Below, in pieces: positions 1-12,294 of a DNA stretch of 64,000 nucleotides. The stretch lies in the NCBI RefSeq assembly GCF_002754195.1, contig NZ_PEEU01000001.1, forward strand, positions 620,001-684,000, in the 5' to 3' direction. Numbering within the stretch: the stretch's first letter is position 1; every line of letters begins with the position of its first letter. The DNA comes from Flavobacterium sp. 9 (GTDB taxonomy: Bacteria > Bacteroidota > Bacteroidia > Flavobacteriales > Flavobacteriaceae). A program made the position numbers and the translations under genes. The notes under the pieces are model-generated. The model saw only the letters and a list, made by a program, of their open reading frames with translations, was not told the origin of the DNA and did no database searches.

Positions 1-803
1 TTATCATCAAGATAAAAATTAAGTGTCTGATCTGCCAAATCAAAACGTAATTTCTGATTAAGAAAACCCAGTATTTTTTGCTCCGTTATACCGGTCTGCT
101 CATCTAAACATGCCATTCTAGTGGTGCCTATTTTACTGAAAACAATAAAATCACCATCTGTTGTATAAGTGCCAAAAAAACTGTTACAGCCACTTTTTCC
201 ACTTACTTTACTCGAAACAGGGTCAAATTTTATTGAAACTGGCCCATAGTCCCTTCCAACGCCCTCCAGTTGTATGAGTTTCCAGTTTGTTTTACCAATG
301 AAACTCCAGGCTCCGTTTTGAGTCGGTACCATAAATTCCATGATTGTTTTGCTACGTAAATCTTTAAAAATAACAGTGTTTTTTTTCCTTGTAATTTTTA
401 ATATTTTATTGTCCATTACACTGATAAACTCCTGTTCCAATCCCATTTTTTCTTCGTCACAGGCCATCATAGTACCTATGGGCGATGAAGTTTCGATATG
501 GTTCTTTTTTGCAAGATTTTTATAATTTACGCTAAAGTTATTACATCCGCTTTTACCTTGTATGGTATTGTTGCCACTGTCTATAGTAATAAAAAAACCG
601 GTACTGCTTACAGCTTTTCCATTTAGGCGTGTCAATATCATTTTCGTATCGTAAATTCCATCTGCTGATACAGATGATTTTAAAATATTTTTCAAGTTAT
701 ATTGAGCGGCTGAGATATTACTGTTTTCTATTTTTACCTTTTCTATTCCGTAGGATACAGTTGATAAAAATAATAGCGCAATCAAAATGCATTTGTGTTT
801 CAT
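1..803 (-). CDS. META-domain (HslJ-like) secreted protein, C-terminus cut by window edge
   Basis: The frame opens at an ATG on the minus strand at 803 and runs without a stop to the window edge, so the end of the protein is missing. The first 19 residues form a Sec-type signal (MKHKCILIALLLFLSTVSYG). Two META-type units follow. Each has a K-S-G-C-N-x-F motif and, about 25-30 residues later, a G-T-x-M/R-M-A-C motif followed by E-rich helix residues. This is the signature of the META/HslJ family of small beta-barrel envelope proteins, often linked to heat or antibiotic resistance. The molecular role of most members is unknown. Two tandem domains are common in Bacteroidota. The family call is firm; the function is not. 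Confidence 0.8.
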   Translation of the reverse strand, partial: MKHKCILIALLFLSTVSYGIEKVKIENSNISAAQYNLKNILKSSVSADGIYDTKMILTRLNGKAVSSTGFFITIDSGNNTIQGKSGCNNFSVNYKNLAKKNHIETSSPIGTMMACDEEKMGLEQEFISVMDNKILKITRKKNTVIFKDLRSKTIMEFMVPTQNGAWSFIGKTNWKLIQLEGVGRDYGPVSIKFDPVSSKVSGKSGCNSFFGTYTTDGDFIVFSKIGTTRMACLDEQTGITEQKILGFLNQKLRFDLADQTLNFYLDD

Positions 804-1009
804 GTTTTTAATTTTTTGTATTTATAACTGATGTGCATCAAGGATCAAGTCAAAGCAAAGATTCATCCAATTAGTTTTTAATCATTAGGTGCTTTTGGTT
901 GTTTTTGTAATTCTAAAAATTACTTCTTGAGTACGATTGAACTCCCAAAATTTAAAATTTGGACTTAATATTCCACATAGTACTTAAAATCATACTGATA
1001 CCAATTCTA

Positions 1010-1230
1010 TTTTGGCTTACTTCTTATATTCTTGGTTTCTTCGGCTTGAGCTAAAGCAATGAACTTTTTAAATAGAATATTTTCACATTTTTAATGATTC
1101 TTTCCACTAAAAGTACCTCCTCTCTGGTCAGAGGCTTGCTGGATTTCTTTTGACTCTTTTAAATATCACAGTTTAGGCCTTGCTTTAGATTTACACCTAA
1201 GCCCAGTAAAACTCTGTCTCTATTTTTTTC
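1010..1230 (-). pseudogene. Possible transposase C-terminal remnant
   Basis: On the minus strand, short frames interrupted by stops read like the end of a DDE transposase, with a K-P-L-T-R-E-E stretch followed by V-E-R-I-I-K-N-V-K-I-F. No inverted repeats or intact frame were found. The rest of 804-1411 holds no gene I can support. The family is uncertain; IS5-like is the closest guess. Confidence 0.3.
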
Positions 1231-1411
1231 CTATTGAATTATAACAGATTCGCTGGAATATTAAGCCAAAACTGAAGTAAAAAATAACTCTACAGTCGAT
1301 TAACCATATTTAAAATAGTAAATCCAACCATAGAGCATTATTTATATCCGCAAATTATTTATAATCAATGAACTTTAGAATTCAAAAATATTATATTCAT
1401 ACAATAAGCGA

Positions 1412-3691
<2,280 letters not shown>

Positions 3692-3749
3692 TTATTTTTA
3701 TTTTTGATACTAATTTACAAATGAAATGAAAGAATTACCATTACTGTCG

Positions 3750-3783
3750 ATAGTAAACAAATCTTCCAATAGTTAAAATCTAT
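3750..3783. promoter_or_regulatory. Possible OxyR-type operator upstream of katG
   Basis: ATAGTTAAAATCTAT at 3769-3783 has the ATAG-N7-CTAT form of an OxyR half-operator and is almost fully palindromic. A second ATAG starts at 3750, but its partner is degenerate and the spacing is 3 bp short of the classical pattern. The position, 65-100 bp upstream of the katG start, suits a peroxide-responsive operator. In such AT-rich DNA the match could be chance. Confidence 0.35.
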
Positions 3784-3999
3784 TATTAGTATTGCAATGA
3801 CCTCTGCTTCGAAATAGGACGTATGCGTAGAATACAATCCACTTAGTTTTTTTTAGCAAATGAAGATAGATTAACCGTCATGCAAGTGATGCTTATCAAA
3901 TCATCAGCATGGTACGTAGTTTGGATGTCGAGCCACAATTAACAGAACAGCCATTAGATTTATCGATTCCTGGTAATAAAATTTTTATTCTTGCCCTAC

Positions 4000-4118
4000 A
4001 GCTATTACTAATTTTTTAATTAAAAAAGACTCAGTGATCATTCTCTGTCTTCTTCTAGTCAAAAGAAAGTCAACCTCAGAATTATCTACTTGTCTAAAAA
4101 AACTTCCCATTTTGAAGG
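4000..4118 (-). pseudogene. IS6-family transposase fragment
   Basis: The minus strand encodes a short stretch close to D-N-S-E-V-D-F-L-L-T-R-R-R-Q-R-M, the region around the second catalytic Asp of IS6/IS26-type DDE transposases. The same region of the longer IS6 remnant at 9281-10052 (around 9640-9720) is similar in DNA. Only this internal piece survives, without ends. Confidence 0.5.
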
Positions 4119-5015
4119 ATGTTTAAAAATGATCTATTTTTGATCTAAGTTTTTCAATAAGCATTTTGATAATAATAAATATTTGAAATATTAAACAAAG
4201 TGTAATAAGAATGAATCTCAAAATAGTACTTAAGAACAAATACCAATATGATATTAAAGACAAGAAAATTAAAACCTCCAACAACAAATTTAATCATAAG
4301 AACGAAGTATGCAATTTTAAAAAAAATAGCAAGCTTTTAAAACAACACTATTGAAACTAACTCTATAGAAAAGCAATTATTTGATTTAAGCATTTATTTT
4401 CTATTAATCAATGAAATATCACATCATAAATTGATTTACAAAATAAATTTTAACACTTACAAATCTACACACAATGTACCATTCAAATCATTGAAAAAAG
4501 ACATTAAAACAAGACAATAAGATATTTTTACTAAATTCAACATTCACCCTGATTCACAAAGCCTTATCTTAAATAATCAATCTCTGCTAATCAGGCAATG
4601 AAAATATTAAAAAAAAAAAAAAAAACATATCAGCACAGCACAACATGTATAAACGAGACACTTCGTTTCCTGTATATATAATAGATATATTTGAGAGATT
4701 TAAATATATCTGACTTAATGAGTAGCCAGCAAAGGGGATATCGAATATCAAATCTTTATTTATTTTAAGACATTTTTTAAAACGATTTTACAAATCCAAA
4801 AAATTGAACCAGTAAAAAATCAAAAACAACACAACTTCTTTTTGGTCAATAATCACGAAGTCCAGGCATAGCGAGCGGTTTGTTTTTACCCCCATAAAAA
4901 CAAAGATTAAGACTCTGCTTTATTACGTTGCTTTTTACAATCGCTATTCTTTATCTGGTATTGCGACATTTTATGATATTAAAAAAAACTTTTAACCATG
5001 TTTTAATGTCTTTAT
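4119..5015. other. Non-coding AT-rich stretch
   Basis: No supportable gene is present. It contains a run of A residues around 4610-4626 and many stops in all frames. Nothing else was recognised. Confidence 0.5.
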
Positions 5016-5042
5016 TTGTAAAGCGCATTGAAACCATATTTG
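5016..5042 (+). promoter_or_regulatory. Candidate Bacteroidota promoter
   Basis: TTG at 5016-5018 and CATATTTG at 5035-5042 resemble the TTG / TAnnTTTG promoter pattern, with 16 bp between them and one mismatch in the -7 box. The predicted start lies about 40 bp before the small gene at 5090. Confidence 0.35.
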
Positions 5043-5089
5043 TACTTTTAATTTTTTAAAACAGTAAAAAATTAACAACCAAATACAGA

Positions 5090-5299
5090 TTGATGAGATT
5101 AATTTTAAATGAAAACGAAATTACAAATACTAAAAGCTTTAAAAAACTAGACCAATGCTATAAGAACATAATTTTAAGACCTACAAATAAGAAAGTAATT
5201 GCACAGGGACTAGAAATACATCGCAATTCCGGTCTAATCCCTGGGAATATTTCGGGCAATAATCTAAAAATATTGAAAGATTTAATTGAAAAAAACTAA
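5090..5299 (+). CDS. Small hypothetical protein
   Basis: A 69-residue frame with two consecutive ATG codons (5090 and 5093) and a possible promoter just upstream. The product is basic and Asn/Lys/Ile-rich, with no signal peptide, membrane segment or recognised motif. It is not clearly linked to the next gene, which starts 350 bp away; that gap holds nothing I recognise. It could be a real small protein or a chance frame. The upstream promoter-like sequence is the main argument for it. Confidence 0.4.
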   Translation: MMRLILNENEITNTKSFKKLDQCYKNIILRPTNKKVIAQGLEIHRNSGLIPGNISGNNLKILKDLIEKN

Positions 5300-5648
5300 A
5301 AACTTCTTTCTATTTAAAAATCAAGCCAGATAGCTTTACGATTTATTTTCACGATCTAAATTTTTTTTTCTTAACTAAAACTCCATGCTAAGTTACTAGT
5401 TGAAAGATATTACAAAAGAGAAAAATATTGGAAAAATGAAATCTGAATATATACAATTCCATTAGCTATTGAGTGCAGATTGTAGAAAATTATTATTTAG
5501 CATTTCGATAAACGTACCGCCGATAGTTCAAAAAACTTTTGTCATGTTTGACAAAGTACAGGAAACAACTAAAATTAATAAACCATTACGAGAGTATTAT
5601 CAAAATAACAGTTTTAATATTACATATTATAAATAAACAAATCTAAAA

Positions 5649-5990
5649 ATGAGTACAAGAGAAGAATTAATTACAAAGTATGTAGCAGATCTTAAAGAAA
5701 AATGTGGAGTTACTCCAAATATAGAGCTACTGACAAAAGTTACAATTGGATGTGGACCTTCAATTTACAACACTGATTCATCTACGGTTGCCGGATCACA
5801 ACAATCTGAATTAGATACAATAAAGAACAATTTTCTAATTAAGAAATTAGGATTACCTGATAGTCCAGCTTTAAATGAAGGAATTGATTCCGTCTTAGAA
5901 AAATATGGTAAATCTAACAGAAATAAATACAGAGTAGTTGTTTATTACCTACTAACTTTACACTTTAAAAAGGAAGGTGCTTACAAATAA
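5649..5990 (+). CDS. DUF2853 family protein
   Basis: This 113-residue soluble protein matches the DUF2853 family along its whole length. Recognisable features are the start MSTREELITKYVADLK, the central TIGCGPSIYN block, the FLIKKLGL motif and the closing NKYRVVVYYLL helix. The family is compact, all-helical and found widely in Bacteroidota and Proteobacteria, but has no established biochemical role. It has no signal peptide. It stands alone between long non-coding stretches, and the start ATG directly follows an AT-rich leader. Confidence 0.9.
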   Translation: MSTREELITKYVADLKEKCGVTPNIELLTKVTIGCGPSIYNTDSSTVAGSQQSELDTIKNNFLIKKLGLPDSPALNEGIDSVLEKYGKSNRNKYRVVVYYLLTLHFKKEGAYK

Positions 5991-6204
5991 TCCTACAAGA
6001 AGAAATAGCAAGAAAACAAGAGTAGCCGAAAGAAATCCAAGCTACTCTAACCACCTTGTGAGTATATATCATTACTATAAATATGAGCCATTAATTGACT
6101 TAATTACAGGAGTAGACATTAATATGATCTTAAGAAAACAAGAAGTTGTAAAAGCTATTATCGATCCAAGTACTTTACAGAAAATAGCTTTCAATAATCG
6201 TTAG

Positions 6205-6802
6205 TTTGCCTGAATTACACTAACAGAAGAGGTTTTCTAACCTTTTATTTATGCAATATTTGATTTATAAGGATCATTAGTACAGTTCATAACTAAGGAA
6301 AATATTGGAAATTCGATTCACGAAGACAATAATATTAAAGCACTAAAAAGCTGTTATGGTAACCCTTGTACTTAAAGCAACGGAACTATAAATAAAAGTA
6401 ATTTTATTGCGACAGAACATCACAATTGCACTGGTTTGAATTAAAGAGCTAAAACTCTATATTTTTGGTAGTTTATAAGTGATTATCACAACAAGCACAC
6501 ATTGCATAAAAGGTCAATATAACTCAAGCTGATTCCTTGATCCAATATTCTTCACTGTCCATATTTTACAAAACAACTAATTGCTAAAACTTGAACTAAA
6601 ACGCCAATTTTATTAATTAGGTTTTTATCTCAAACGTATTTAGCTATCAAAAGTAATTGGTTTGTCTCCGAGTACATGATAAACTCATTTTCCCAATAGC
6701 ACTTAATACATCAGAGAGAAGCCTGCAGTCAGAGAAATTTTGAAACGCAATCCGACCTTCAACTGTTCCATTCTATCATTGAGATTAATACTTATTAAGT
6801 TG
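6205..6802. other. Non-coding stretch, probable gene debris
   Basis: No open frame of useful length and no recognised motif. Stops occur in all frames. It lies between the DUF2853 gene and a decayed sugar kinase and probably consists of eroded sequence. Confidence 0.4.
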
Positions 6803-7280
6803 TTAAAACTCTTCCCATATTAATTCAGGACAAGGTCCTGCTTTTGAAGTTATAAAATCGCCAAGGCTTATAGCTTGTTTCACAATATCTTTTACAGCAG
6901 CATCTTTTACAAATCTTTGAGACAAAAATCCTGAAAGAAAGGAATCTTCGCTACCCACCGTATCGACAACCGTGATGTTTCGGCCAAGGTACAAATGAAA
7001 ATCATCATCATTGACATAAAAAGCTTCTTTATTCCCTTCGAATAATAATTCCCCTTACTCTAAAGTTGTCTTGTAATTGTCTGACAGCATACTCTTCTGA
7101 GGTATAGGACTTTCCCTAATAAATCTAAAACCATAAGTAATTCTGAGTTATTAAATTCAACGGTGCCTAACTTATGCAACAGTTTTTTTAAGAGATTAAA
7201 ATTATAGTGTGGTTTACGCAGATCGATATCAAAGATATTAAATGAGCTCTGTTCTATCAATTCAAGCAATAAATTTCTTC
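6803..7280 (-). pseudogene. PfkB-family carbohydrate kinase, C-terminal remnant
   Basis: Two minus-strand frames together encode the C-terminal half of a fructokinase-like PfkB kinase. The upstream piece reads F-D-I-D-L-R-K-P-H-Y and the downstream piece V-D-T-V-G-S-E-D-S-F-L-S-G-F. The family signature DTxGxGD is altered (Gly to Glu before the catalytic Asp), the frame is shifted near 7050, and the N-terminal half is missing. The kinase cannot be functional. Its truncated end faces an IS66 remnant starting near 7345, which suggests an insertion or rearrangement removed the rest. Confidence 0.75.
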
Positions 7281-7344
7281 AGTTGCACGAGTTGCCAATA
7301 TAAATTACAGGATACGGATAAAAAAGCGCAATAAATACCGGATT

Positions 7345-8027
7345 TATGTGAGCGTATCACGCATCCATATCAAAAAATGTGTATTTTTATTACCAAAAAG
7401 AACGCGGCAACGAAGGCCCATTGGAAATACTAAACAGTTTTGAAGGCTATCTTCAAACCTATGACTACCGAGCGTATCCATAATTTGCACTCAAAGAAAA
7501 CATCACGCAAGTAGCTTGCAAGACACATGCCACCTGCTATTTTGAAAAAGTACTGGGTTATAACAAAGTCAATTCTTCACACATAATGTCGTGTATTCAA
7601 AAGCTATATAAATTCAAAGAAAAGCGACTTCTCAAAACAGTCTAACCAGTAATGACATGCTTTGAAACTGGACAAATCATATCCTGTTTAAAACGAAGTA
7701 GGCAGAAACATTGGGACACCCAAACAGGGTATCTAAAGACGGAAATCTGTATATCGTCAACAATGTGTTGAAAATGCCATTTGCCCCTTGGTTCTATGAA
7801 AGAAAAATTGTCTTTTTGCAGGTTCATGCAAAGCTGCAAAGAATATTGCCATATATTATTCTTTTTTTAGCCACGTGCAAAAAGAACCATATCAATCCAT
7901 CCAAATGGTTACATAATGTTCTTAAAAATATCAACGACACCAGATCTTTAGAACTCGCAATCTTCTTCCTCAATACTTCAATCAGAATTTATAAAATAAT
8001 GCAGTTGCTGAGATGGATAGGACTATA
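7345..8027 (+). pseudogene. IS66-family transposase, C-terminal remnant
   Basis: Broken plus-strand frames match the C-terminal part of IS66 TnpC. A piece reading Y-Y-Q-K-E-R-G-N-E-G-P-L-E-I-L is followed by F-E-G-Y-L-Q-T. Next comes a degraded A-C-K-T-H-A block, then D-G-N-L-Y-I-V-N-N-V and F-L-A-T-C-K-K-N-H-I-N-P-S-K-W-L. Several frameshifts and stops separate them. The N-terminal half and the tnpA/tnpB partners are absent, so the element is dead. Confidence 0.75.
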
Positions 8028-8471
8028 AGGTTGAGCCTTACCTTTTCAACTTACACAATTTTGGAACAGTTTTCCATAGTTCAAATTAGACCCCTTCTTC
8101 GAATGAAATTTTAGATATTTTAATCATAGAAGTTAATCAAAATCTAAGAGAATGATTTTACTACATATAATTTTCATCAATAAAATAAGGCTTATTGCTG
8201 TGTTTTTATGTCTTTTAAAAAGTTTTTTCTGCATGTATAAAACTTATTATTGCATCATATTTGAAACCGTTATTTTCTTTAAAAACTTTAATTAAGTTTG
8301 TTTTTTAGTAGACTTTTTATGGTAAAAAAAACACTTCTGATATATGGTTTTAACTTTAGCACTTTGGCATAGCGCGTTTGAATTATAGAACACAAATTAA
8401 CTAATTATAAAATGAACATAACTTTTTCTTTCTTTCTTAACTACATAATCATGTTAGATTTATAAAAAATT
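8028..8471. other. Non-coding leader region before the rhomboid gene
   Basis: No gene is supportable here. T-rich tracts occur around 8180-8330. I see no convincing TAnnTTTG promoter box. Confidence 0.4.
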
Positions 8472-9233
8472 ATGATAAACATTACTCCTACAGTAAAACA
8501 GTTATTAATAATAAATTCATTGTTTTACATTGGCTCGACAATTGTTGGCGAACCCGCTTATAAATTTCTTTCGCTTTGTTTTTTTGAGAATCGCGATTTT
8601 TATTTTTGGCAAATTATCACTCATATGTTCATGCATGCACCAATACCAAATATAATGCATATTATTTTCAATATGTTGGCTTTGTATTTTTTTGGCTCAG
8701 CATTAGAACATTTTTGGGGTAGTAAAAGGTTTATCCTTTTTTATATTTCTTGTGGATTAGGAGCTGCTTTCTTATACATTGCTATGAATTATTACTATTA
8801 TGAAAACGGAATCAACATCTTAGTGAGGAATGGCTTCTCCAAAAATGAAATATTAAAAACCATATGGGAGGGCAAAATGAATGTAAAATGGAGGGAAATA
8901 TTGACCCCGACAGATTTTCAAGCATTTAAAGATGCAGCATATTCAGGAAATTTTTTGGGCTCATCAGGAGTTGTTTATGGCTTAATGGTAGGATTTGCTT
9001 GCATGGTTCCAAATCAAGAATTAACTTTTTCAGCGTCCATTCCAATTCCAATTAAAGTAAAGTATTATGTCTCAGGATTATTGTTGGTTGATTTATATTG
9101 GGGTGTTTCTGGAGATTCTATTTTTAGCCCAACCGGAATTGACAGTTTTGCAAATCTCGGAGGTGCAATAACCGGCATGCTTATGATGCTGTATTGGAAA
9201 GATAATAAATTCAAACATAATCGCTGGAATTAA
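8472..9233 (+). CDS. Rhomboid-family membrane protein lacking the catalytic His
   Basis: A 253-residue polytopic protein with the rhomboid fold. The TM2 motif H63-x3-N67 (HIIFNM) matches the oxyanion-hole residues of GlpG. The nucleophile motif is G163-S-S165-G in NFLGSSGVVYG, so Ser165 is the expected nucleophile. The last helix, normally with His in FAHLGGA, reads FANLGGAITG here: codon AAT gives Asn228 where the catalytic His belongs. A Ser/His dyad is therefore not present. The protein may be an inactive rhomboid acting as a binding partner or chaperone, or a recently inactivated protease. A soluble insert (about residues 110-158) separates helices. The frame is otherwise intact and the neighbours are IS remnants. 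Confidence 0.85.
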   Translation: MINITPTVKQLLIINSLFYIGSTIVGEPAYKFLSLCFFENRDFYFWQIITHMFMHAPIPNIMHIIFNMLALYFFGSALEHFWGSKRFILFYISCGLGAAFLYIAMNYYYYENGINILVRNGFSKNEILKTIWEGKMNVKWREILTPTDFQAFKDAAYSGNFLGSSGVVYGLMVGFACMVPNQELTFSASIPIPIKVKYYVSGLLLVDLYWGVSGDSIFSPTGIDSFANLGGAITGMLMMLYWKDNKFKHNRWN

Positions 9234-9280
9234 CACCAACAATCCCAAGCAATAAATAATACACTATAACTTTATGTATA

Positions 9281-10052
9281 GATTCTGTGGCATCTGTCAA
9301 AATCAAATATAAGAATTTAAGTAATGTAAAAGTTAGCTCGACAATTTACAGAAGGATTTAAACCTCTGGTCTAACCGTCTGATTCTTCCCGAGCATGTGG
9401 ACAACTTCAATCCCACTCAATGTTCGTCCAGCTGATTCAAAGCTTTAAAACCTAATCCGTTTTGGATGTGCCACTTGACAAAACGATGATCCTGTGCTAC
9501 AATATTGTTGAGATATTTACACTGTCGGATTTTAATCTTTGAGAACGAACGCTTGTTATAGACTTTGATTACTCAGTTATTAGAACCGCTTTTATCAAGG
9601 TTCACTACGTTTGGTCGGAAAATTATTGCTAATTGCCTTAATTAGAAAAGTTTGAGCGCTCATTCTCTGTTCTTTTTCTGATCAAAAGAAAGTCTACTGT
9701 ATTGCCTATTTTATCTAATGCCCTATATAAATAACACCATATACCTTATTACTTTTATATAGGTTTGATCCAATCTCCAGCTTACCCCTACTCTCACCTT
9801 TCTATTTTCTTCATCTCTGACTCAATGAAAGGTGTGGACTTGTAAACCCAACATTGGATCGTGGCATGATCAACATAAACTCCTCGCATTTTTATGATCT
9901 CTTCAACATCCCCATAGCTTAATGTAAACTTAAGCTTAAAATATACTGCTAGCAGTATGATAGATTTCAGATAGCAATGGCCCTTCGTATTCATGACTTT
10001 AAGAATTAAAAAAAGGCAAAGATAGAATTTCACTATAAATGAGACAGAGCCC
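9281..10052 (-). mobile_element. Decayed IS6-family insertion sequence
   Basis: About 770 bp, the usual IS6 length. The left end at 9281-9306 begins GATTCTGTGGCATCTGTCAA. The right end, read on the minus strand from 10052, begins GGGCTCTGTCTCATTTATAG, a degraded inverted copy. Between them lies a broken transposase on the minus strand. Related ends or pieces occur at 14095-14260 and 4000-4118, so the element was once multicopy. No target-site duplication was identified. Confidence 0.7.
9370..9994 (-). pseudogene. IS6-family transposase pseudogene
   Basis: The N-terminus from the ATG at 9994 reads M-N-T-K-G-H-C-Y-L-K-S-I-I-L, then L-S-Y-G-D-V-E-E-I-I-K-M-R-G-V-Y-V-D-H-A, the typical IS6/IS26 start with its helix-turn-helix. 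After a stop at 9794 the central DDE region is shifted. The C-terminal end reappears in another frame as C-K-Y-L-N-N-I-V-A-Q-D-H-R-F-V-K-W-H, the conserved block around the final catalytic Glu region. It cannot make an active enzyme. Confidence 0.8.
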
Positions 10053-11186
10053 AAAATTCTAATATTAGTTACTAGAGTGCAAATTCTACTTATATTGACA
10101 ACCAATTTTCTATTAGACAAAAGATTGGTAATTATTTTATTTAGTATTGAATTTATTGATAATTTACAACTCCAAATTAGATTTTTATCTTCTAATTTCA
10201 AAAGCATTACAATCTGAAATAAAATCTTGATAATATCTATTCTTCTGCCACAGAAAGTTATTATGTTTTTTAATTCAGCTATCTTAATCATTTAAATATC
10301 GCTGCACTAATCTCTTCTTTTTACAATACCCAATCATTCACAAGCAAAGCGCGTCTAACTAATATTTCTTTATCAAATTACACTTACAAAACTTCTTATT
10401 ATCTTTAATCTAATTATCCTCATCATAAATTTCAATTATTCAAGCTTGCCATCAATAACGTCTCATTTATCGTAAAATAACATAAACCGTTGTATTGTAA
10501 TAACAATTGGCCGCTAAAAAATAAAAAAAAATCTCTACTTTCTCTTTTAGATTCGATGCTTTTTCTTAGCAAGAAATCAATTGTTGCGTGACTGCATATT
10601 TATTAAGAGTAAAAAAATCTTTTGAGCTATAAATCCTGGTGTGTATTTTTAAAATAAAAAACAGGCTTTTGAAATTGTTCCAATCTTATATTAGATGCTT
10701 GCAATTTATGAAAAGGGTATTTTGGCTAAATGAAAACTCACTAAAAAATGGTAATTCCTCTAAATTTGCAAACATACGGAAACATGTGCTAACGGTTAAG
10801 GTCCCAAAGTTCGTTCATGCTTTTATTCCGCATTTTTTTTTAGCAAATTCTCTGTAATATTTCAAGATTTCTTTGAATGCTTTGTCAAAAGTATAATTCC
10901 CACCCTCATAGTCCGTATCCGAAATTTTCGCACAATTTTCACCTCACATTGCTAATTTTTGTTTTCCTTGACACATTATAACTTATACTGCAAATATTTA
11001 AAAAATAAGTTTCGCATATCTCCCTCAATGTTTTTTTTTAGAATAGACTTGTTCCCAAATAAACCTTTTAATTATGTATAAATGTCTTAAAACCCATTGA
11101 TAAAACTCCACCAGTGTATAATTTAGCGCTTTGTTAAAAAGTAACACAGTAAACAGAAGATTAGTAAAAGAATTAAAGCCTTTAAT
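10053..11186. other. Non-coding AT-rich stretch
   Basis: About 1.1 kb without a gene I can support. A short frame at 10639-10857 has no start context or recognisable composition. The stretch upstream of the IS6 right end (10060-10290) has long minus-strand openness, but its translation looks like random AT-rich sequence. Confidence 0.4.
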
Positions 11187-11290
11187 ATGTTAGAGATGTA
11201 CAAAAAAAGTAGTTATAGAAAAAGTACGCAAATTTTAATGGAAGAGCAAGAAGAAAGGAATTTTGGTAATTATTTTATTTCGATAGTTAT
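11187..11290 (+). pseudogene. DUF805 N-terminal fragment
   Basis: After correcting a single-base shift near 11207, the plus strand reads M-L-E-M-Y-K-K, then Y-A-N-F-N-G-R-A-R-R-K-E-F-W, the diagnostic N-terminus of DUF805 membrane proteins. Its DNA is clearly related to the 5' end of the DUF805 gene at 46871-47251. After about 100 bp the homology stops and an unrelated gene fragment begins, so this is a chimera of two eroded genes. Confidence 0.55.
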
Positions 11291-11496
11291 TGACGATTAT
11301 AAACAGCGAAGACTTTGCTTTAGTGTATAGCTATCTTTGGGATGACATTGGTCTTCATCCATACATAAATTATAAAGATGAGATTGGAGTTTTTGACAAT
11401 AAAATTCAAACCAAGAAGGACATGAATCCTGATAACTTAAAATATGCAGGAGAATATTTGGAAAAAAAATGGATGAAATTATACCATCAGGACTAA
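11290..11496 (+). pseudogene. C-terminal fragment of the 56150-type protein
   Basis: The frame encodes F-A-L-V-Y-S-Y-L-W, then I-N-Y-K-D-E-I-G-V-F-D-N-K-I-Q-T and P-D-N-L-K-Y-A, closely matching the last 65 residues of the intact 188-residue protein at 56150-56716. The N-terminal two thirds are missing and replaced by a DUF805 scrap. There is no good start codon (TTG at 11290). It is most likely a dead fragment left by recombination between accessory cassettes. Confidence 0.7.
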
Positions 11497-11738
11497 TGAA
11501 CAATTAAAAGCATTTGTCAAAAAGAGATCTGAGTCTAGTATACGCCGAAATGCAAAATTTAGACTAGCAATTCTAATAAAAATCAGTCGTACAGCATCTT
11601 TCCGCATAAAATCGTGTCTTAACGCAAAGTTTTAGTATTAAAACAATGATGGTATCCTCACAAACTATTACCATAATTATTTATTAAATACTAGTGGTTT
11701 ATCAACGACTTACGAACACCAAATTATACATTAAAAAA

Positions 11739-12044
11739 ATGAAAAGAATAGAAGACCTAAATGATCTAAAACTGTTAATGATCGAATTATTTAATAATGA
11801 AGGAAGTGACTTTATAGACACCCAAGAACATGGAATTATGTTCGTAGCTTCAGGAAAACCAAAGACCACTTACGAATCGATTAAAAAAGGTACTGAGGAA
11901 AAAAAATGGGAATTTGATGGGTCGTTTTTTTATAGGGATAAAGCTAATAATTTGACAATATATTTATCTCCCATGTCAAAAAACACTTTGATTTTCGCTT
12001 CCGTACTTACTTTGCATGAACTATATATGGATAAACATAGGTGA
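11739..12044 (+). CDS. Hypothetical soluble protein, about 101 aa
   Basis: The ATG at 11739 is preferred over an in-frame GTG 45 bp upstream because an A-rich leader precedes it and the protein then begins MKRIEDLNDLKLLMIELF. The product is acidic to neutral, with predicted mixed alpha/beta structure, no signal peptide and no membrane helix. No family was recognised. It follows the immunity-like fragment at 11290-11496 in the same direction, and its size would suit a small immunity or regulatory protein, but that is only context. Non-coding sequence follows to 12290. Confidence 0.55.
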   Translation: MKRIEDLNDLKLLMIELFNNEGSDFIDTQEHGIMFVASGKPKTTYESIKKGTEEKKWEFDGSFFYRDKANNLTIYLSPMSKNTLIFASVLTLHELYMDKHR

Positions 12045-12294
12045 GTTTTATTATCAAATTTATTTGATAATGTAACATTGTGTATATCATTTTTAATCTT
12101 GAAACTTTATAATGTAACAATACGCCAAAGTGAAAAAGTATATTCTACTTTTTCACTTGTATTGTAGAGGGATTCATTGTAAAAAAACAAATCCTTCAAG
12201 AAATTTACACTTTAAATAGTAACTAATTAGCAGGCATTTAAATTAAATCCACCCTCTTATTGGGTGTAATTAAATTGTTTGATTTTTAATATTA

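Noticed and set aside
5977..6204. Possible 75-aa gene overlapping the DUF2853 3' end
   Set aside because: It starts with GTG inside the previous gene, has no recognisable motif and no ribosome-binding context; more likely debris.
10639..10857. 72-aa plus-strand frame
   Set aside because: No start context, no motif and composition typical of random AT-rich DNA.
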